This document shows positions 21,743 through 33,029 of a stretch of 64,000 bases of DNA, piece after piece. The position numbers and the translations under genes are program-made. Position 1 is the stretch's first letter. The number at the start of each line of letters is the position of its first letter. Where the stretch lies: NCBI GenBank assembly GCA_002335605.1, contig BEDY01000003.1, forward strand, positions 372,001-436,000, read 5' to 3'. The notes under the pieces were generated by a model, which did not search any database, was not told where the DNA came from, and saw only the letters and a list, made by a program, of their open reading frames with translations. Source of the stretch: Prillingera fragicola. Taxonomy: Eukaryota > Basidiomycota > Tremellomycetes > Trichosporonales > Trichosporonaceae.

Positions 21743-22347
21743 ATGAGCAGCGCCAAAAAGGACCACGCATTGAGCGGTAAGCTCCCCTCGTTCGAATGCA
21801 TCTAACTCCAGGCCACTGCATCTGGCTCGTCCCCTCCTCTCCAGCCGGCGAGGAGCTGTTTGACATCGTCCGCGAGCTCACGGTCGCCGAGGACGGCTCC
21901 CCCCTCTTCGCCCCCCACATCACCCTCCTGGGCTACTCGGAGATGGCCAACGACCCCAAGGAGCTCGCCGCCGCACTCGAGCGTGCCGTCCAGTCTCTCG
22001 TCCCCTCGCGCGGCCCGCTCAAGCTCACCCTTAACGTCCCCCAGGCCGGAGACAAGTACTACCAGTGCGTCCTCTCGCCCGTCGAGCAGTCCGACGAGCC
22101 CGGACAGGCACTCCTGGGTCTCCGCCAGGCGCTCGAGTGGGAGGTCGGAGGCGAGCACCCCGCGACCTACTTTCCCCACCTCAGCTTGCTGTACTCGGAC
22201 TGCGACATGCGGTCCCGCGAGGACTATGCGTCAAACGTCAAGGAGACCAGCAAGTGGCCGCGGGTAGTCGAGTTTGCCGAGGCCGTCGTCGTGGACGTCA
22301 CGGGCGAGGCGGAGCACTGGAAAGAGGTAGCTAGGGTCAAGCTCTAG
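21743..22347 (+). CDS. 2',3'-cyclic-nucleotide phosphodiesterase-like protein (2H family)
   Basis: Relatives hydrolyse ADP-ribose 1'',2''-cyclic phosphate left by tRNA splicing (yeast CPD1 family). Exons are 21743-21776 and 21812-22347, giving 189 aa. The 35-nt intron has a CTAAC branch site and the acceptor CTCCAG. Splicing joins MSSAKKDHALSG to HCIWLVP. The two catalytic H-x-(T/S) motifs are HITLLGYS (first) and HLSLLYSD (second), about 95 residues apart, as in the family. Length fits (CPD1 is 239 aa, plant CPDase about 180 aa). No membrane segment or signal peptide is visible. It is convergent with the aromatic hydroxylase, with 162 bases between stops. Confidence 0.82.
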
Positions 22348-22509
22348 GGTTTGGCCGGCATCCTCGGCGCCGACCGCAGGACCTAATGCATGCGTGCAGC
22401 TATCGCAACAGCGCTTTGCTACAGCGGTGTCAGTGCACAGTGCCTCACGCCGCCTCACGCCTGTGCCATGCAATTCATCGTACTGATACACCTGTTGACC
22501 TATTGCTAT

Positions 22510-24538
22510 CTACTGCTGAACAATCATGAAGCGCTCAAAGAACTTTGCGACCTCGTCCGCCTGCTCGAGGCCAAACACACCCGACACATACTGGTCGGGA
22601 CGCACAATAACAACCGCGCCGACAGCAGGGTCGACGCCGTAGCCCTCGTACGCGTGGCCGTGGCCGTCGTGGTGGCTCTCCTCGTCGCAGAAAAAGGTGT
22701 CAAACGCCTTGACACCGTACGGCGCGCGGCGGGGGGTGAAGATGGCGGGGAGCGAGGGGGCAGCGAGCTGCACGTCCCGGTGGGGAGTAGCAAACACGGT
22801 GAGCACGTCGATGACGGCGTCGGGGTTGGCGTTCTTGGGCGTAAACTTGGCAATGGGGATGGTAATGTCCTCGCCAAACTTTTTGAGCGCAGCGAGGCGC
22901 GAGTCCTCGCGAATGTCGCCGGGGAAGACGACAACACGCCACCTGCCGTCGGCCTTGACCTGGGCCTGGAGCTGCAGAGTGTGCGCATTGTACGCGCCGA
23001 CAACCTGGTGGTTCTCAAAGTGCGATCCGACAATGACCTTCTTGGCGAGCTTGGACTGGGCCTGGTCGAGCACAATGAGGTCGGGCTGGTACACGACACC
23101 GGTACCCGAGGTGAAGCGAATCGACTGCTCCCAAGCAGCCTTGCGCGCCTCGGCGGTAGCATCGCTAGCCTTGGCGACCTGCTCCTTTGTGCCTTTACCG
23201 GTGAAGCTGGCCGAGAACTCGCGGTCAAAGTCAATGAGCTGCTGGGCAATGCGCTGGCGCTCCTCGTGATAGGTGCCGACGAGCTCCATCTTGGATTGGC
23301 CACGGAGGACAGATGCGAGCTTCCAGCCAAGGTTGTACGTGTCCATCATGGACACGTTCATGCCCTGGCCGGCCTTGGGCGAGTGAGTGTGGCAGGCGTC
23401 GCCGGCAATGAGGACGTGGTTGTTGTACTGGGCAAAGGTGTCGCACACGCGCTGTCCAATCTCGTAGACAGTGTACCAGTCGACGTAGGGGAATGAAACG
23501 TTGTAAGGCTTGAGCACGTTGGCAGTCTTCTCGAGCATCTTCTCAAGCGTGACCTCGGCGCGGTTCACACGCTCTCCGGGCTTGAGCTCGCCCATCTGGG
23601 TGTAGATGCGGACCATGCCGTCCTCACGGGGAACCATCAGGACAGTTCCAAAGTCCTTGGAGTGGACAACGTGCTTCATGCGCGAAGTGGGGAGGTCTGT
23701 GTCGAGAACCGCGTCGAAAGCCGCCCAGTACACGTTGGCCGAATCGCCCTTGAGCTCGAGGCCGAGTGTCTTGCGCACCCATGAGCGAGCACCGTCGCAG
23801 CCGACGAGGTACTTGCACTGCACGACCTCCTCGCCAATGTGGCTGCCCTCAATGTCGTTCTTGGCAGTGGTGCTCTCGTCGTTGAACAGGTTTGAACGGT
23901 AGAGACCACTCTGGACGTCGCCGTTCGCGTACTCGGTAGGGGGAGGGAGCTTCTTGATCGTGACCGTGACGGGGTACGCCTCGGGGTCGTCCAGCTTGCT
24001 CTCGTCGACAACAAGGGAGGTAGGCGTCAACAAACGCTCAACAGCAAGGTTGCTGTTACGCTGCATGGCGTCGATGAAGATGGCCTCGACACGGTCCTGG
24101 CCCAGGTTGACATGGCGGATACGCGACAAGCCCTGGAGAGTGTCGATAACGCGCGAGGTCTCCTTGATTCCGCCAACGGCGTCGTCATGGTCCCAGATGA
24201 TGACCTCTGGTGATGTCAGCATCCCTGCCGCATTCTCCTTCGGCCTCGCACTCACCAGCACACTCGTGGGTCTCCTCAGCAAATCGGCTCTGAACACCAA
24301 GAGCCTCAAACACCTCTCCAGTGCGGCATTGCAGACCGTCGGCGTGACCGCGCAGCACGGGGTGGGCCATCTTGTCAATGATACGCGCGCTGATCTTGAG
24401 CTTTGAGAGCTGAGTCGCGAGGAACAGGCCAGCTGGAGGACGTCAGCACACAGCTCCAAGTCACCCCGAGCGTTCCCGGGTGCCCCACTCACCAGGTCCT
24501 GCTCCCACAATAAGAACGTCTACTTTGCTAGTCGTCAT
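22510..24538 (-). CDS. FAD-dependent aromatic hydroxylase, phenol 2-monooxygenase type
   Basis: This flavoprotein probably hydroxylates a phenolic ring using NADPH and O2. Exons are 24538-24493, 24432-24256 and 24206-22510, giving 639 aa, close to the roughly 665-residue Trichosporon phenol hydroxylase. The dinucleotide motif VLIVGAGPAGLFLA is assembled across intron 1. The second FAD motif (YLVGCDGARSWVRKTLG) and third (VLIAGDACHTHSPKAGQGMN) are intact. GQADGLQCRT of the family appears as GHADGLQCRT. The C-terminal thioredoxin-like dimerisation domain is present (RWRVVVFPGD through GAVVIVRPDQYVSGVFGLE). Substrate could instead be 3-hydroxybenzoate or another phenol. No ring-cleavage gene lies nearby, so a local pathway is not evident. 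Confidence 0.88.
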
Positions 24539-26101
24539 TTTCGATTGGTGATGTTACAGAGCATGGTCTCTGGCTCGTTCAGACAGTTGATAATATACAC
24601 ACGGACCCCACCATGTCCTCCGTATCCGGAGGGGACGGGGCCGTGTGCTCGTGAACCCGTTGCCGCGCTTAAGAGACGGCCGCGGCCGTCGAGAGAGAGA
24701 AGGAGCAGGGTGGAGTGGGTGGAGTCAGGCACCAACTTCCGGTGCTGCCCCGGATCTTGATATCTTGTTCACTTTCAACATCGATAACAATGGCTGCCGT
24801 TGATCGCTGCAGGCCGATGTTCAGAGAAAAACATCCCACTGGATGTGGTGTGTATGTCAGAGCATCAATGCCATTGAAGACGATGGTTAGAACGCACAAG
24901 GATGCCCATGGGGCACCGAAGTGGTCAGTCATCTTCATTAATGGAAGCCGGGTATAAACCGGAAGACCCGGAAGAGCCGACCAATCGCCAGTGCTGACTT
25001 GGTTTTGCCATCACCGTAAGCTGTTGCCCAAGGAATCACTCACATGGTGACGTCGAGTACTCTCGATCAGGGAAGGAGAGTATGGGGCCGAGATCTCCGT
25101 GAAACAACGCGGCGTGCTCGAGATGCAGGCAGAACCATAGTGATCGCTCCAAGACGCTGGGTGTTGCATGTCGTACCTCGACTGATATCTTGATAGACGA
25201 TCAGCCGGTCTTCAACACATCTCATGTCCGTGCTCCGCGGCTCCGCATGAGATGTGAGTGTCAGCTGCCTGGTTGAGCAGCGGCGATCGACACTCTCATG
25301 CGGCATTGGGGGCGCATGGGGTCGACGTCAACCTGGATATACGGCACTCATCGACGGCTAAGGGCCTCTACCTGTCGGTGCTCCACAGTGATCCGGCGCT
25401 CCGTGTGCTCATGCTGCCCATGATTGGGGAGTGAGCAGAGTTGCCTGGAAGTTCCCATTGCAGTGGAACTAGGAGCGGGAAATAGCCTGACCACAGTTGG
25501 CCTCCTCTCAAGCACTCGCCTCTCTGTCGTCCTGAATATCAGAGCACATAGCTCTCTCAAACCCGCTTCGAGGTTGACCCGAAACGTTGACGCTGGATCC
25601 GGTAGTGTGTATCTTTGCGTTGAGGATGAGGTTCGGAACACTGACTCGGGCTGCCTGACACAGGCGCGTTCACTCAATTATCAGATGATCGGGCGTTGGG
25701 ACTGCAACACTCTGTTCAGTGTCTCGCTTTACGGATGGCATCTGTATGCTTATTTATCTGTGGGTAATGTGAGTCGTACATGGTTAGTGTAATGCGTAGA
25801 TCGAGAGCCAATGTGACACCATGGTGCCCAAGGTTGCTGAATGCGGCCAGCAATTGTTGCAATTGGCAGGAGATGTACCACGCAGTCATCTCATCCACCA
25901 ACGCCGGCATGTAAGCATTCCGCGCGAAAGGTAAACAGTAGTTACTGCATCAGTGACCTACGACGTGGTGCCATGGACAACAATTTAGCAGGGGACGACA
26001 AGAACGAAGGCGAAACCGAGGTCCGCGATGGAATTTACTGGAGTTCAAGCGCTTGGTGATGAGTTTCAACTCTGTCAGCAGTTACTCACGAACTGGGTCC
26101 C
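24539..26101. other. Gene-poor stretch
   Basis: No frame shows family resemblance, codon bias or consistent splice junctions. Small frames at 25424-25792 (plus) and 25067-25306 (minus) look like chance. Composition is less GC-rich than the flanking genes. No repeats or transposon termini were found by eye. Confidence 0.4.
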
Positions 26102-26437
26102 TCAGGACTGCCAATGCTTCTCACGGGGAGGAACGGGTGCCTTGGGCTCTTCCCCGTCCTCAGAGTCCGAGTCTGGCATATAAATGCCATCTACCAGTGG
26201 TCAACAAGCAAACAAGGAGGCACGACACAACCACAACTCACGATCACTGCAGAACTTACCCACTGTAGCACGCTCGGCGCACCCCTCGGCTATACAAGGC
26301 CCTTTATACTTGACCGGCTTGGGTGGCTGCTTGGTAGCAGCTTCAGCAGCAACTTTGATGTCCTTGGACCCCTTCATTCGCGCGTCCATGGTCTCGACAC
26401 TCGGTGCCTGGGGCGGGGTCTTGCGGCGACGGGCCAT
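26102..26437 (-). CDS. Small unrecognised protein, 88 aa
   Basis: I do not recognise this protein. Exons are 26437-26260 and 26190-26102. The 69-nt intron has a strong GTAAGT donor and TAG acceptor, and phase fits exactly. The N-terminus is basic (MARRRKTPPQAP). The centre is KPVKYKGPCIAEGCAERATV, containing a CX5C pair. The tail is acidic (GIYMPDSDSEDGEEP) and ends PPREKHWQS. The charge split and the cysteine pair suggest a small nuclear or RNA-associated protein, but that is only a guess. The clean splice structure and codon use support a real gene. Confidence 0.55.
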
Positions 26438-27849
26438 TGTGTGTGCCGTGCTGGGTGGTGTGTCTGGATGTCAGCGATGTGTGGGAGCTAAGATGGTGTA
26501 CAGGAGAGTGTGCAGAAGACGTGTAGAGGCAATCCAAAGAGGCGAGGGTGGGGGCAAGGTCGTCGCGCTTGGTGGTGTTGGGGAGCGAGGAGGATGAGTG
26601 ACTGTAGGTTGCGCTGATAGTCGAGAGAAGCATAGAAGAGTGCGAATGAGGAAGAGAGGGGTGAGGTAACTCTTGTCGTTGTGGGTCCAGCTGCAGTCCA
26701 GTCAGCTAACCGTCGCGACGATCAACGGGGGTCTGTGGCACATGTGCAGAGGCAAAAGGAGGTACCAAGCCGAGACGTGGTGTTGACCAGCTGATGCCAG
26801 GCGCATCTGGTACTCACTGCTAATATCACTGTACCAATGAAACGCGTGAAGAGGAGTTGCAGGACGGCGACGATGAGACGCGTGTTTGGTGTTTGACGCG
26901 CCAACGTCAGCCTCGGTACAAAGCAAGGCCATTAGGAAACTCTCAAATCAGGACTGCTCGAATTTCTGATGACCAAAGTAATATTAGGACAGGCATCCAC
27001 CTCGCCTCAACACTTGCATGCATCAGACGTGTAATGCTGACGTACAGATCCTCGTTAACGGTCCCGGTACATCAATCCCTACGAACGGCTCCATCTCAGC
27101 AAGCAGGACGACCAGTGTATGACAGTTTCTGAACCCACACTTCATGGACACCTGCCACATACCAATGTGGCCTTTGGGCGGCCACCCATTCTTGTCCCAA
27201 ACTCTCACGATCCCAAGCCAATGGTCCCACATGGAACTCCCCATCTCGTTCATGCTCACATTGACAGTCAAAACACGCACCATTCTCCGCCCCCACACAC
27301 ACATAACACATCGTGGGACGCACAAGACTCCCTCGTCCGGCCGCTCCCCTGAGACCGAGGCGTGTGATTCCACTACTTTTCAGCGGACAAAACCGCTCTC
27401 TGATACTGTGGACGGCCTCGCGGGTCTCATTTAGCAAGCACCAGTTGTGCTGTGGCAGCCGCGAGAGGTTGAGAGGGTGTGTTAGAGCTGGGCAGCGCTG
27501 GGACAACCGGCGGCACTTCATTTGAATGATGTCTGTCGCTGCATGCATGAAGTCCGAAGGTTCCTGCAAGTCCCGAACGAGCCTGTCAGCATAGCACGGA
27601 AGCCTGGAAGCTTGGTGCTTCGAGGCTCGTGGGTTTCTCGATGTGGTGCACGGCTGGACGGTGACCTGATGAGAGGTTCGATCGAGTTGGTGTGGTCACT
27701 GTGACGTTTATGATGAGTATCTGGCCTGCCGCCACAGAGCCTTGGCCTTGACCTCCATAGCACCCACGTCCACCTAGCCCCAACATGCAGTAAATGTGTG
27801 GTGCATCTTCTGATTACTTCCTTTCCTACCAGCTACCAGGCGTGCTCGG
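26438..27849. other. Gene-poor stretch
   Basis: Several frames of 60-157 codons occur on both strands (the longest at 27096-27569, minus) with no family resemblance. I found no coding frame I would defend, and no repeats. Confidence 0.4.
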
Positions 27850-28074
27850 CTACTCGCGCGCGGGTGGCTTCGAAACGAGGCCTTCGCGAACCGCAAAGCC
27901 AGAGGTCTTGCCCTGGGCTTCGTCACTGGGCCGGCGATTCATGTTCTGGGTGAAGCTCTCGCGGTCGTGGGGCGCGCTTGAGTAACCCATGACCTGGCCG
28001 TCGGCGCCCTTGAGCTCGACTAGTGGGTTGGTGGGAGAGACGGCGGGACCGGAGGGGCGGGCTGGGGCGGACAT
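27850..28074 (-). CDS. Small unrecognised protein, 74 aa
   Basis: I do not recognise this single-exon gene. The protein is hydrophilic, rich in Pro, Ser, Gly and charged residues (MSAPARPSGPAVSPTNPLVE to GLVSKPPARE), with no membrane segment, cysteine or signal peptide. The codons are C/G-ending like the recognised genes, and the ATG has a purine-rich favourable context. It could be a small stress-type or intrinsically disordered protein. Existence is moderately supported by codon use only. Confidence 0.45.
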   Translation of the reverse strand: MSAPARPSGPAVSPTNPLVELKGADGQVMGYSSAPHDRESFTQNMNRRPSDEAQGKTSGFAVREGLVSKPPARE

Positions 28075-28515
28075 TGTGGTGGAGATGTGGCGGTGTTGGA
28101 GATTGTTGGTGCTGAAGGGTGAGCTTGGCAGGAGGAGTTGGACGTACTGTATGTTATGCTGAGTGTGTGATATGGGTAGTAGCTATGCGATGTGAAGAGT
28201 CTGTAGGTGTTATGGGCGATGAGAGATGGTCCATGAGGTGTTGGCTGGGTCAACGTGTGGTTCATGGCGTAACATGGCACGTCATGTGACATGTGATCGC
28301 CCGCAGATGGGGCGCGACCCTGGCACCAGATTAGGATGTTTCCTAATGAGCCACGTGGCATTTTTAATGCCACACTGCTAATACTCGGAAACAAAAGCTA
28401 ATACCCGGCCTTCAGCCGCTGATCATCAAAAATACACCCTGACCACTCACTCGCCACTCAATCCCTCAACCTCCTTCACATCTCACCACTCTCGAGACCA
28501 ATCCTGACCCCCACA
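28075..28515. promoter_or_regulatory. Divergent promoter region
   Basis: This separates the 74-residue gene (minus) from the fasciclin-domain gene (plus). A C/T-rich tract with CACTCACTCGCCACTCAATC-like repeats lies just before 28516. No other feature is visible. Confidence 0.35.
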
Positions 28516-29359
28516 ATGCGCCAACCCCTCATCGCACTCTTTTTTGTCATTACCGCCGTCGCAGCTCTCCAGGTCGGCAACCCCACCGAGATTGAGCGCA
28601 ACATGAACGACAAGCGCGACCTTGCGCAGGTCATTCTCGACTCGGCCAAGGTCGGACACGCTGCCGGCAACAACCCTGCACCTCACTACGGCAGCAAGGC
28701 TGATGCAGACATCAGCATTGGATCGCCATCGACTGGCATGAGCCTCGCGGATGCCCTCACTCTTGAGCGGAGGGCGAGTGTTTGGTTCGACTATGCCCGG
28801 GACATTCAGTCGGTCGTGAGTTTCTGCAGCGTCATGCGCGCGCTTCTTGTCGAAGGGGAGCTCGTAACTGACGCCACAGAGCAACCGCCTTACCTCCAAG
28901 GGCGACACTACGCTGCTCGTGCCCCTTGACCGCGCCGTCATGGCCCTCCCCCGTAAGCCGTAAGTGTCCACACCGGTCGCGCAGTCAGAGTAGTCGCGTG
29001 ACCTCGTCGTCGCCGACATGCTCGTGGCGTCACTCTGCCCCAGCCATGATCACTGGAGCTGGATTATTCTCTCTTCAGCCCGAAGCTGACACCTCAGCCA
29101 CATGAACCCCGACGGCAAGCCAGCCGACGAGTCGCAAGCAACAGAGAACGTTGAAAACTTCCTCTCGGCCCACATTGTGCCCGCCAACCTCGCCATGCCC
29201 GGTACCGACGACACGCCCACGCTTCACGCTGGTGTCTCCGTCCGCGTCGAGGGCAAGGAGGGCGACTGGGTCGTCCAGCCTGGCGACATCAAGGTTGTGG
29301 ACGTCAAGCAGGCGTCGAACGGCAAGATCTTGTTCCTTGACGGTGTTGTCAAGTACTAA
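28516..29359 (+). CDS. Secreted fasciclin (FAS1)-domain protein, 213 aa
   Basis: FAS1 proteins are cell-surface or secretory-pathway adhesion-type proteins. Exons are 28516-28815, 28880-28959 and 29098-29359. Residues 1-18 form a signal peptide (MRQPLIALFFVITAVAAL). The single FAS1 domain shows the first conserved box TTLLVPLDRAVMALPRKP, assembled over intron 2, and the second box ENVENFLSAHIVP. After that come beta-rich segments ending ILFLDGVVKY. There is no GPI-attachment tail or second domain. Fungal relatives include small uncharacterised FAS1 proteins (such as yeast YDR262W, vacuolar). The second intron has two possible donors (GTAAGC, GTAAGT); the latter keeps KPH in frame. Confidence 0.8.
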
Positions 29360-29756
29360 GCTCTAGGGGGTGGATCTGGGAGAGCGGGTGAAGGCGCTGC
29401 GGCGGGTCCGGAGTGAGAAGAGGAGGAAGAGGAGCAACGGCAGCGGGCTGGCTGCTGCTCAATTGTACTCTACGCGTGTACCGTACATTACTATCTAGCC
29501 CAAGAATGTTACCATATTGCTTGTTTATCGTTGAGCAGGCGTCGCGCTCCGCACGTTCTGTTGCACGTCGTTTTGGTCAATGTCAGTGATCCAGAGCATA
29601 GAAATCAGAGCTCTCTATGTTCTCAACTTCCCCACACTCGACACCTTGTCCGACGAGCAAGCACATAGCAAGTTTGCATGGTATCATATGCAGGGTATCT
29701 CCTCGACTCTTCCTCCCATGCTCTCCCGTCCTGACCACCATCGCTCAGCCCTGGAG
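29360..29756. other. Convergent 3' intergenic region
   Basis: This lies between the stops of the FAS1 gene and the Trs23 gene. Purine-rich sequence just after 29359 (AAGAGGAGGAAGAGG) looks like 3' UTR. I see nothing else. Confidence 0.4.
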
Positions 29757-30399
29757 CTAAGAGTTGACACCAGCAATGAGCGTCTGAAGACGCGACTCGA
29801 ACAAGCTCGAGTTGATAGGCATCTCGGGCGTGTGGAACGGGTTCTTCATGACCGCGTCCGCGTCTGCAAGTCGTCAGCACTGTCATCGCGCTCCTGCATC
29901 CAAGTTGGCCAGTCGCAGCCAACCACGCAAACAGTGGCCAGCGCCGGGACTCACAAATCTCGTACACCTTCTTCTGCAAATCCTCCAACCCAGGCTGACT
30001 GAGCGAGTGGAGCAAGACAAACTTTGTCCCCGTCGCAGTGAGGAATACACTGCCCCCCCATCCCTCGGCCTCAAAGCTCTGCAGGCCCGCGGGAGGTGCG
30101 CCGGGAGGCGGAGCCGGGTCGAGACGCGCCGTGATGGCGTGGATACCGTGGAGCGTTCCGGCTAGGATTAGGACGGTGTTGAGGGGGAGTGGGGGGAGGG
30201 TCTCTGTTGTGCCGATTCCGACGGGGGGCAGCGAGGCCACATGATGAGGAGAGGCGGTATGAGGAGTGGGCGGGAGGAGTGAGAGGAAGGGACGAGGTCA
30301 GCTCCTGCACCGGCGTAAGCAAGTGAACCCACCGGTGTAGCTCCTGTTAAAGACAAGCCCGCCGGCTTTGTTGATGACCCAGAGCGCGTGGATGGGCAT
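29757..30399 (-). CDS. TRS23: TRAPP complex subunit Trs23 (TRAPPC4, sybindin family), 140 aa
   Basis: Trs23 is a core subunit of the TRAPP complexes that activate Rab1/Ypt1 in ER-Golgi and autophagy traffic. Exons are 30399-30333, 30203-29955 and 29863-29757. The start MPIHALWVINKAGGLVFNRSY is the family N-terminus. The 129-nt first intron joins SYT to ETLPPLPLNTVLILAGTLHGIHAI, the hallmark block. GTKFVLLHS and LQKKVYEIYADAVMKNPFHTPEMPINSSLFESRL follow, the latter restored by splicing the 91-nt second intron. Length matches yeast-type short Trs23 proteins without the long insertion. Confidence is high because every splice restores a family motif. Confidence 0.9.
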
Positions 30400-31787
30400 G
30401 CTGGGCGGAAAGTTGGTGGACTATCGAGTAGATGTGAGTTGGTGCGTCATGTCATCTGCGAAGTGCGTGTTGGCTGGCGCGTTTGGGTGCGTCAGTCTCG
30501 CGTGGCGTGAGGCACGTCCAAAGTTCATGGTGCGGGTGCTGTCTTTGCTGCTCAAGGTTACAGCTATGCATGCAGGGCATGCAGGGAGAGTTCAACATGA
30601 TGCGCATGATGCATGATCACAGCACGGGGGTCTCCAATGCATGCCGCGATGTCGAGTGGATGGCAAGAGCGTCACGTCGCGTACCAGATGTGGTCAAAAG
30701 TCAACGGCTCGCGTGCTCCAAAAGTTGAGAATACAGGTTCATCTACTATCTAATGGCTACAAGAATCCACTGCCCATTCACGTATCAAGCCTGTTCCGTC
30801 AGCGACAACTCTTACACATCGCAAGAGAAATGGTGAAGGAATGGGGCGAATCAGACATCCAAGGAAGAAAAACTTCAAGCTAGCATCGCCCGATACCTCG
30901 GCCACGCTCCGCCTGCTGCAACGTCTTGCGACGAGGCTCAAAGGGAATGCGTCCCGACTCAACAGAAGGTTCAATCCGGAGTCGAGGGCACTCGACCAGT
31001 GAAGACAAATTGCGACCTCGGCAAAGGTACAAACTCCCGGCAAGGAGGACGCGATCAGTGGAAACTGCGTATGGTTTTGAAATAAATTTCATCAGAGAGA
31101 GTTGTGCTGCAGTCTAGTGTCGAGCCGCGAGGCAAGGCAACACAGAGCAGCGGGGGAGTGGAAGTGGGAAAGCGGTCAAGAAAGACACTCACGTAAACAA
31201 GACATCCCCACCGCGCCGCCTCAATGAAAGCCAAACGAGGCAGATCTGTTCGTCAGCACAAGCTCAAGAATGTCAAGAAGGTTGTGATTAGAAGCGAGGA
31301 TCAGACAAAGGCACTGGCAAGCGCCATAAGCCCGCCTGTGCAAGCACAGGAGGGGGTCCGGAAGCCCCCCGCGAAGGGGGTTCCTATCTCATTCGACATG
31401 GTCGGTTAGACGGGGAGAGAATAAGAAGTTCATCAGAGTAGATGGTTGGGTTTGTGGTGGTTTGTGGCCGAGATGCTGGAGAGGTGACTTACCATTGAGC
31501 GGGCAGTGGGCTGCTTGATGGGCCTGGAGGATGATGAGAATGAGTAAAAGGACAATCTTATAGTGGTCGACAGAACTTCTCGCACTCTAAACACGGCCTG
31601 CTCGCACTTCGCACCCAGCGGGATTATGCGGAGAAATCTACTTGTGGCACATTACCTCACTTCAGCCGGGGTGGGTGCCGAGACTGGCGTCAGCGACCAT
31701 CTATTTGGTCCCTGGGCATTCAATCTCACCATCTCACCTTCTTGCTCAACAGCATTGCTCACCACTCTATACACACCACAGCCCACA
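30400..31787. other. Intergenic region without a supported gene
   Basis: This is a long divergent gap between Trs23 (minus) and the MIX23-like gene (plus). A plus-strand frame of 61 codons at 31224-31409 starts with a basic segment (MKAKRGRSVRQHKLKNVKK) but has no other support. The last 100 bases before 31788 are C/T-rich with CACTCTATACACACC, a possible core promoter. Confidence 0.4.
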
Positions 31788-32697
31788 ATGGCAGGACCCC
31801 CCTTTGGAACAGCTTCAGCGTATGCAGACGCATTTCCCGCGCCTCCACCAAAGGCGTTGACAGTCGGAGCCGAGACGTGCTGGAACATGAGCGTCTTTAG
31901 GGGTAGGTTGTATGCCGACTCATTGCTGCGACCAAGCTGATCTTGTGCCTCCTCTGTCTCTCCTACCTGCTTATCCATTATGAATTCAACTCAAATCCCA
32001 TCTCTACACCCCAACAGACGTCGTGCGCCAGTACCGTAAGCTCGACGACCAGGTCGTCACCCGCCTGAACCGTGCCGCCGCCCAGCTTCGCGATGAGGAG
32101 CGCGTCGGCAAGGCAGGCAGCCCCGAGGGCATGTGCGCGCACATGTGGATGGAGATGATGGGTAAGTGCCCTGTGGTATAGTCCTGGGAGAGGCTATACG
32201 CTTCACGGCGCTGCAACGAGCTCCATCGCCAGTGGCGTCGCTAAAGCTATGAGCAATCGGACGACACTGACACCTCAGCCGGCTGGGCCCACCGCCAGAC
32301 CCTCCTGACCTACTGCCAGAACACGGTCAACACCTCGCTCGAGGCCAAGGCCGCCGCCTCCCTCGCAGTCACCGGAATGGACTCGCGCTTGGCCGCCGCC
32401 CCCGCCGCGAGGGGACTGCACGAGCGGGGCCTGCTCGAGGACCGCGCAGTGGCCGACCAGCTCCAGACCGAGGGAAGTGTCGAGGCTATTGTCAGGAAAC
32501 GGACACTTGATGGTGAGTACTATCTCGGGCGGCGAAGCGCGATCTGGGACAGATGCCTCTCGCCTAGTGTGAGCATTTGCTGACTGCCAGTCTTCAAGTC
32601 CCGCTGCCCCTTCTTCACCCCGTCCGACGCAACAGGCAAGGCATGGTGGGACCTCGCCGACCGCGGATCACCCGGTGCAGGCCCTGATCTCAAGTAG
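31788..32697 (+). CDS. MIX23 / caffeine-induced death protein 2 (CID2) family, 199 aa
   Basis: Relatives (yeast Mix23, human CCDC58) are intermembrane-space proteins that assist mitochondrial import. Exons are 31788-31902, 32018-32161, 32279-32512 and 32591-32697. The conserved start ETCWNMSVFRDVVRQYRKLDDQVVTRLN is joined over intron 1. The cysteine-bearing block MCAHMWMEMMAGWAHRQTLLTYC is joined over intron 2. The C-terminal block VEAIVRKRTLDVFKSRCPFF is joined over intron 3 and aligns with the C-terminus of CCDC58. Cysteines are placed as in the family. Intron phases are all 1. No signal peptide is present, as expected for this import route. The mitochondrial role is inferred from the family. 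Confidence 0.82.
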
Positions 32698-33018
32698 GCA
32701 TTCCTAGAGAAGGGCAGATAGGACGTAGGACGATTATTGGAGAAGCGAAGGATCACCATCACAGGACCGGATACGCTAGACTGTTGTCATTGCATGCATC
32801 ACATCTCACTTTTGAGTCATCGTGTAGACCTGGAGTCTTCGTGTAGACGTTGACCTGGGCTGCTGCGTTCCCAACTAATGTGATCTTCATTTCTCGTCAC
32901 TGGTCACTCGCGTCGCGGTATCAGGACTTGCACATGCTATACATAGCGTCTACTCCATACACAATCACCCTCCGCTCTCTAGTACACACTCAATCAGAGT
33001 CCGCTCTCTAGTACACAC
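32698..33018. other. Convergent 3' intergenic region
   Basis: This region contains the first copy of the 29-bp tandem duplication at its right end; the second copy starts at 33001 and runs into the Ulp2 stop codon. I see nothing else. Confidence 0.45.
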
Positions 33019-33029
33019 TCAATCAGAGT
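32972..33029. repeat. Perfect 29-bp tandem duplication across the Ulp2 stop codon
   Basis: The unit CCGCTCTCTAGTACACACTC plus nine bases occurs at 32972-33000 and again, identically, at 33001-33029. The right copy includes the last codons and the stop (33019-33021) of the SUMO protease gene; the left copy lies in its 3' UTR and holds a second identical stop context. Confidence 0.95.

Noticed and set aside
22390..23496. 368-codon plus-strand ORF opposite the aromatic hydroxylase
   Set aside because: The minus strand carries the FAD and GD motifs in frame; the plus ORF is a shadow.
27096..27569. 157-codon minus ORF
   Set aside because: Mixed codon use and no motif. Its Cys-rich part (MCYVCVGAENGACFDCQC) looked zinc-like, but the spacing fits no known finger.
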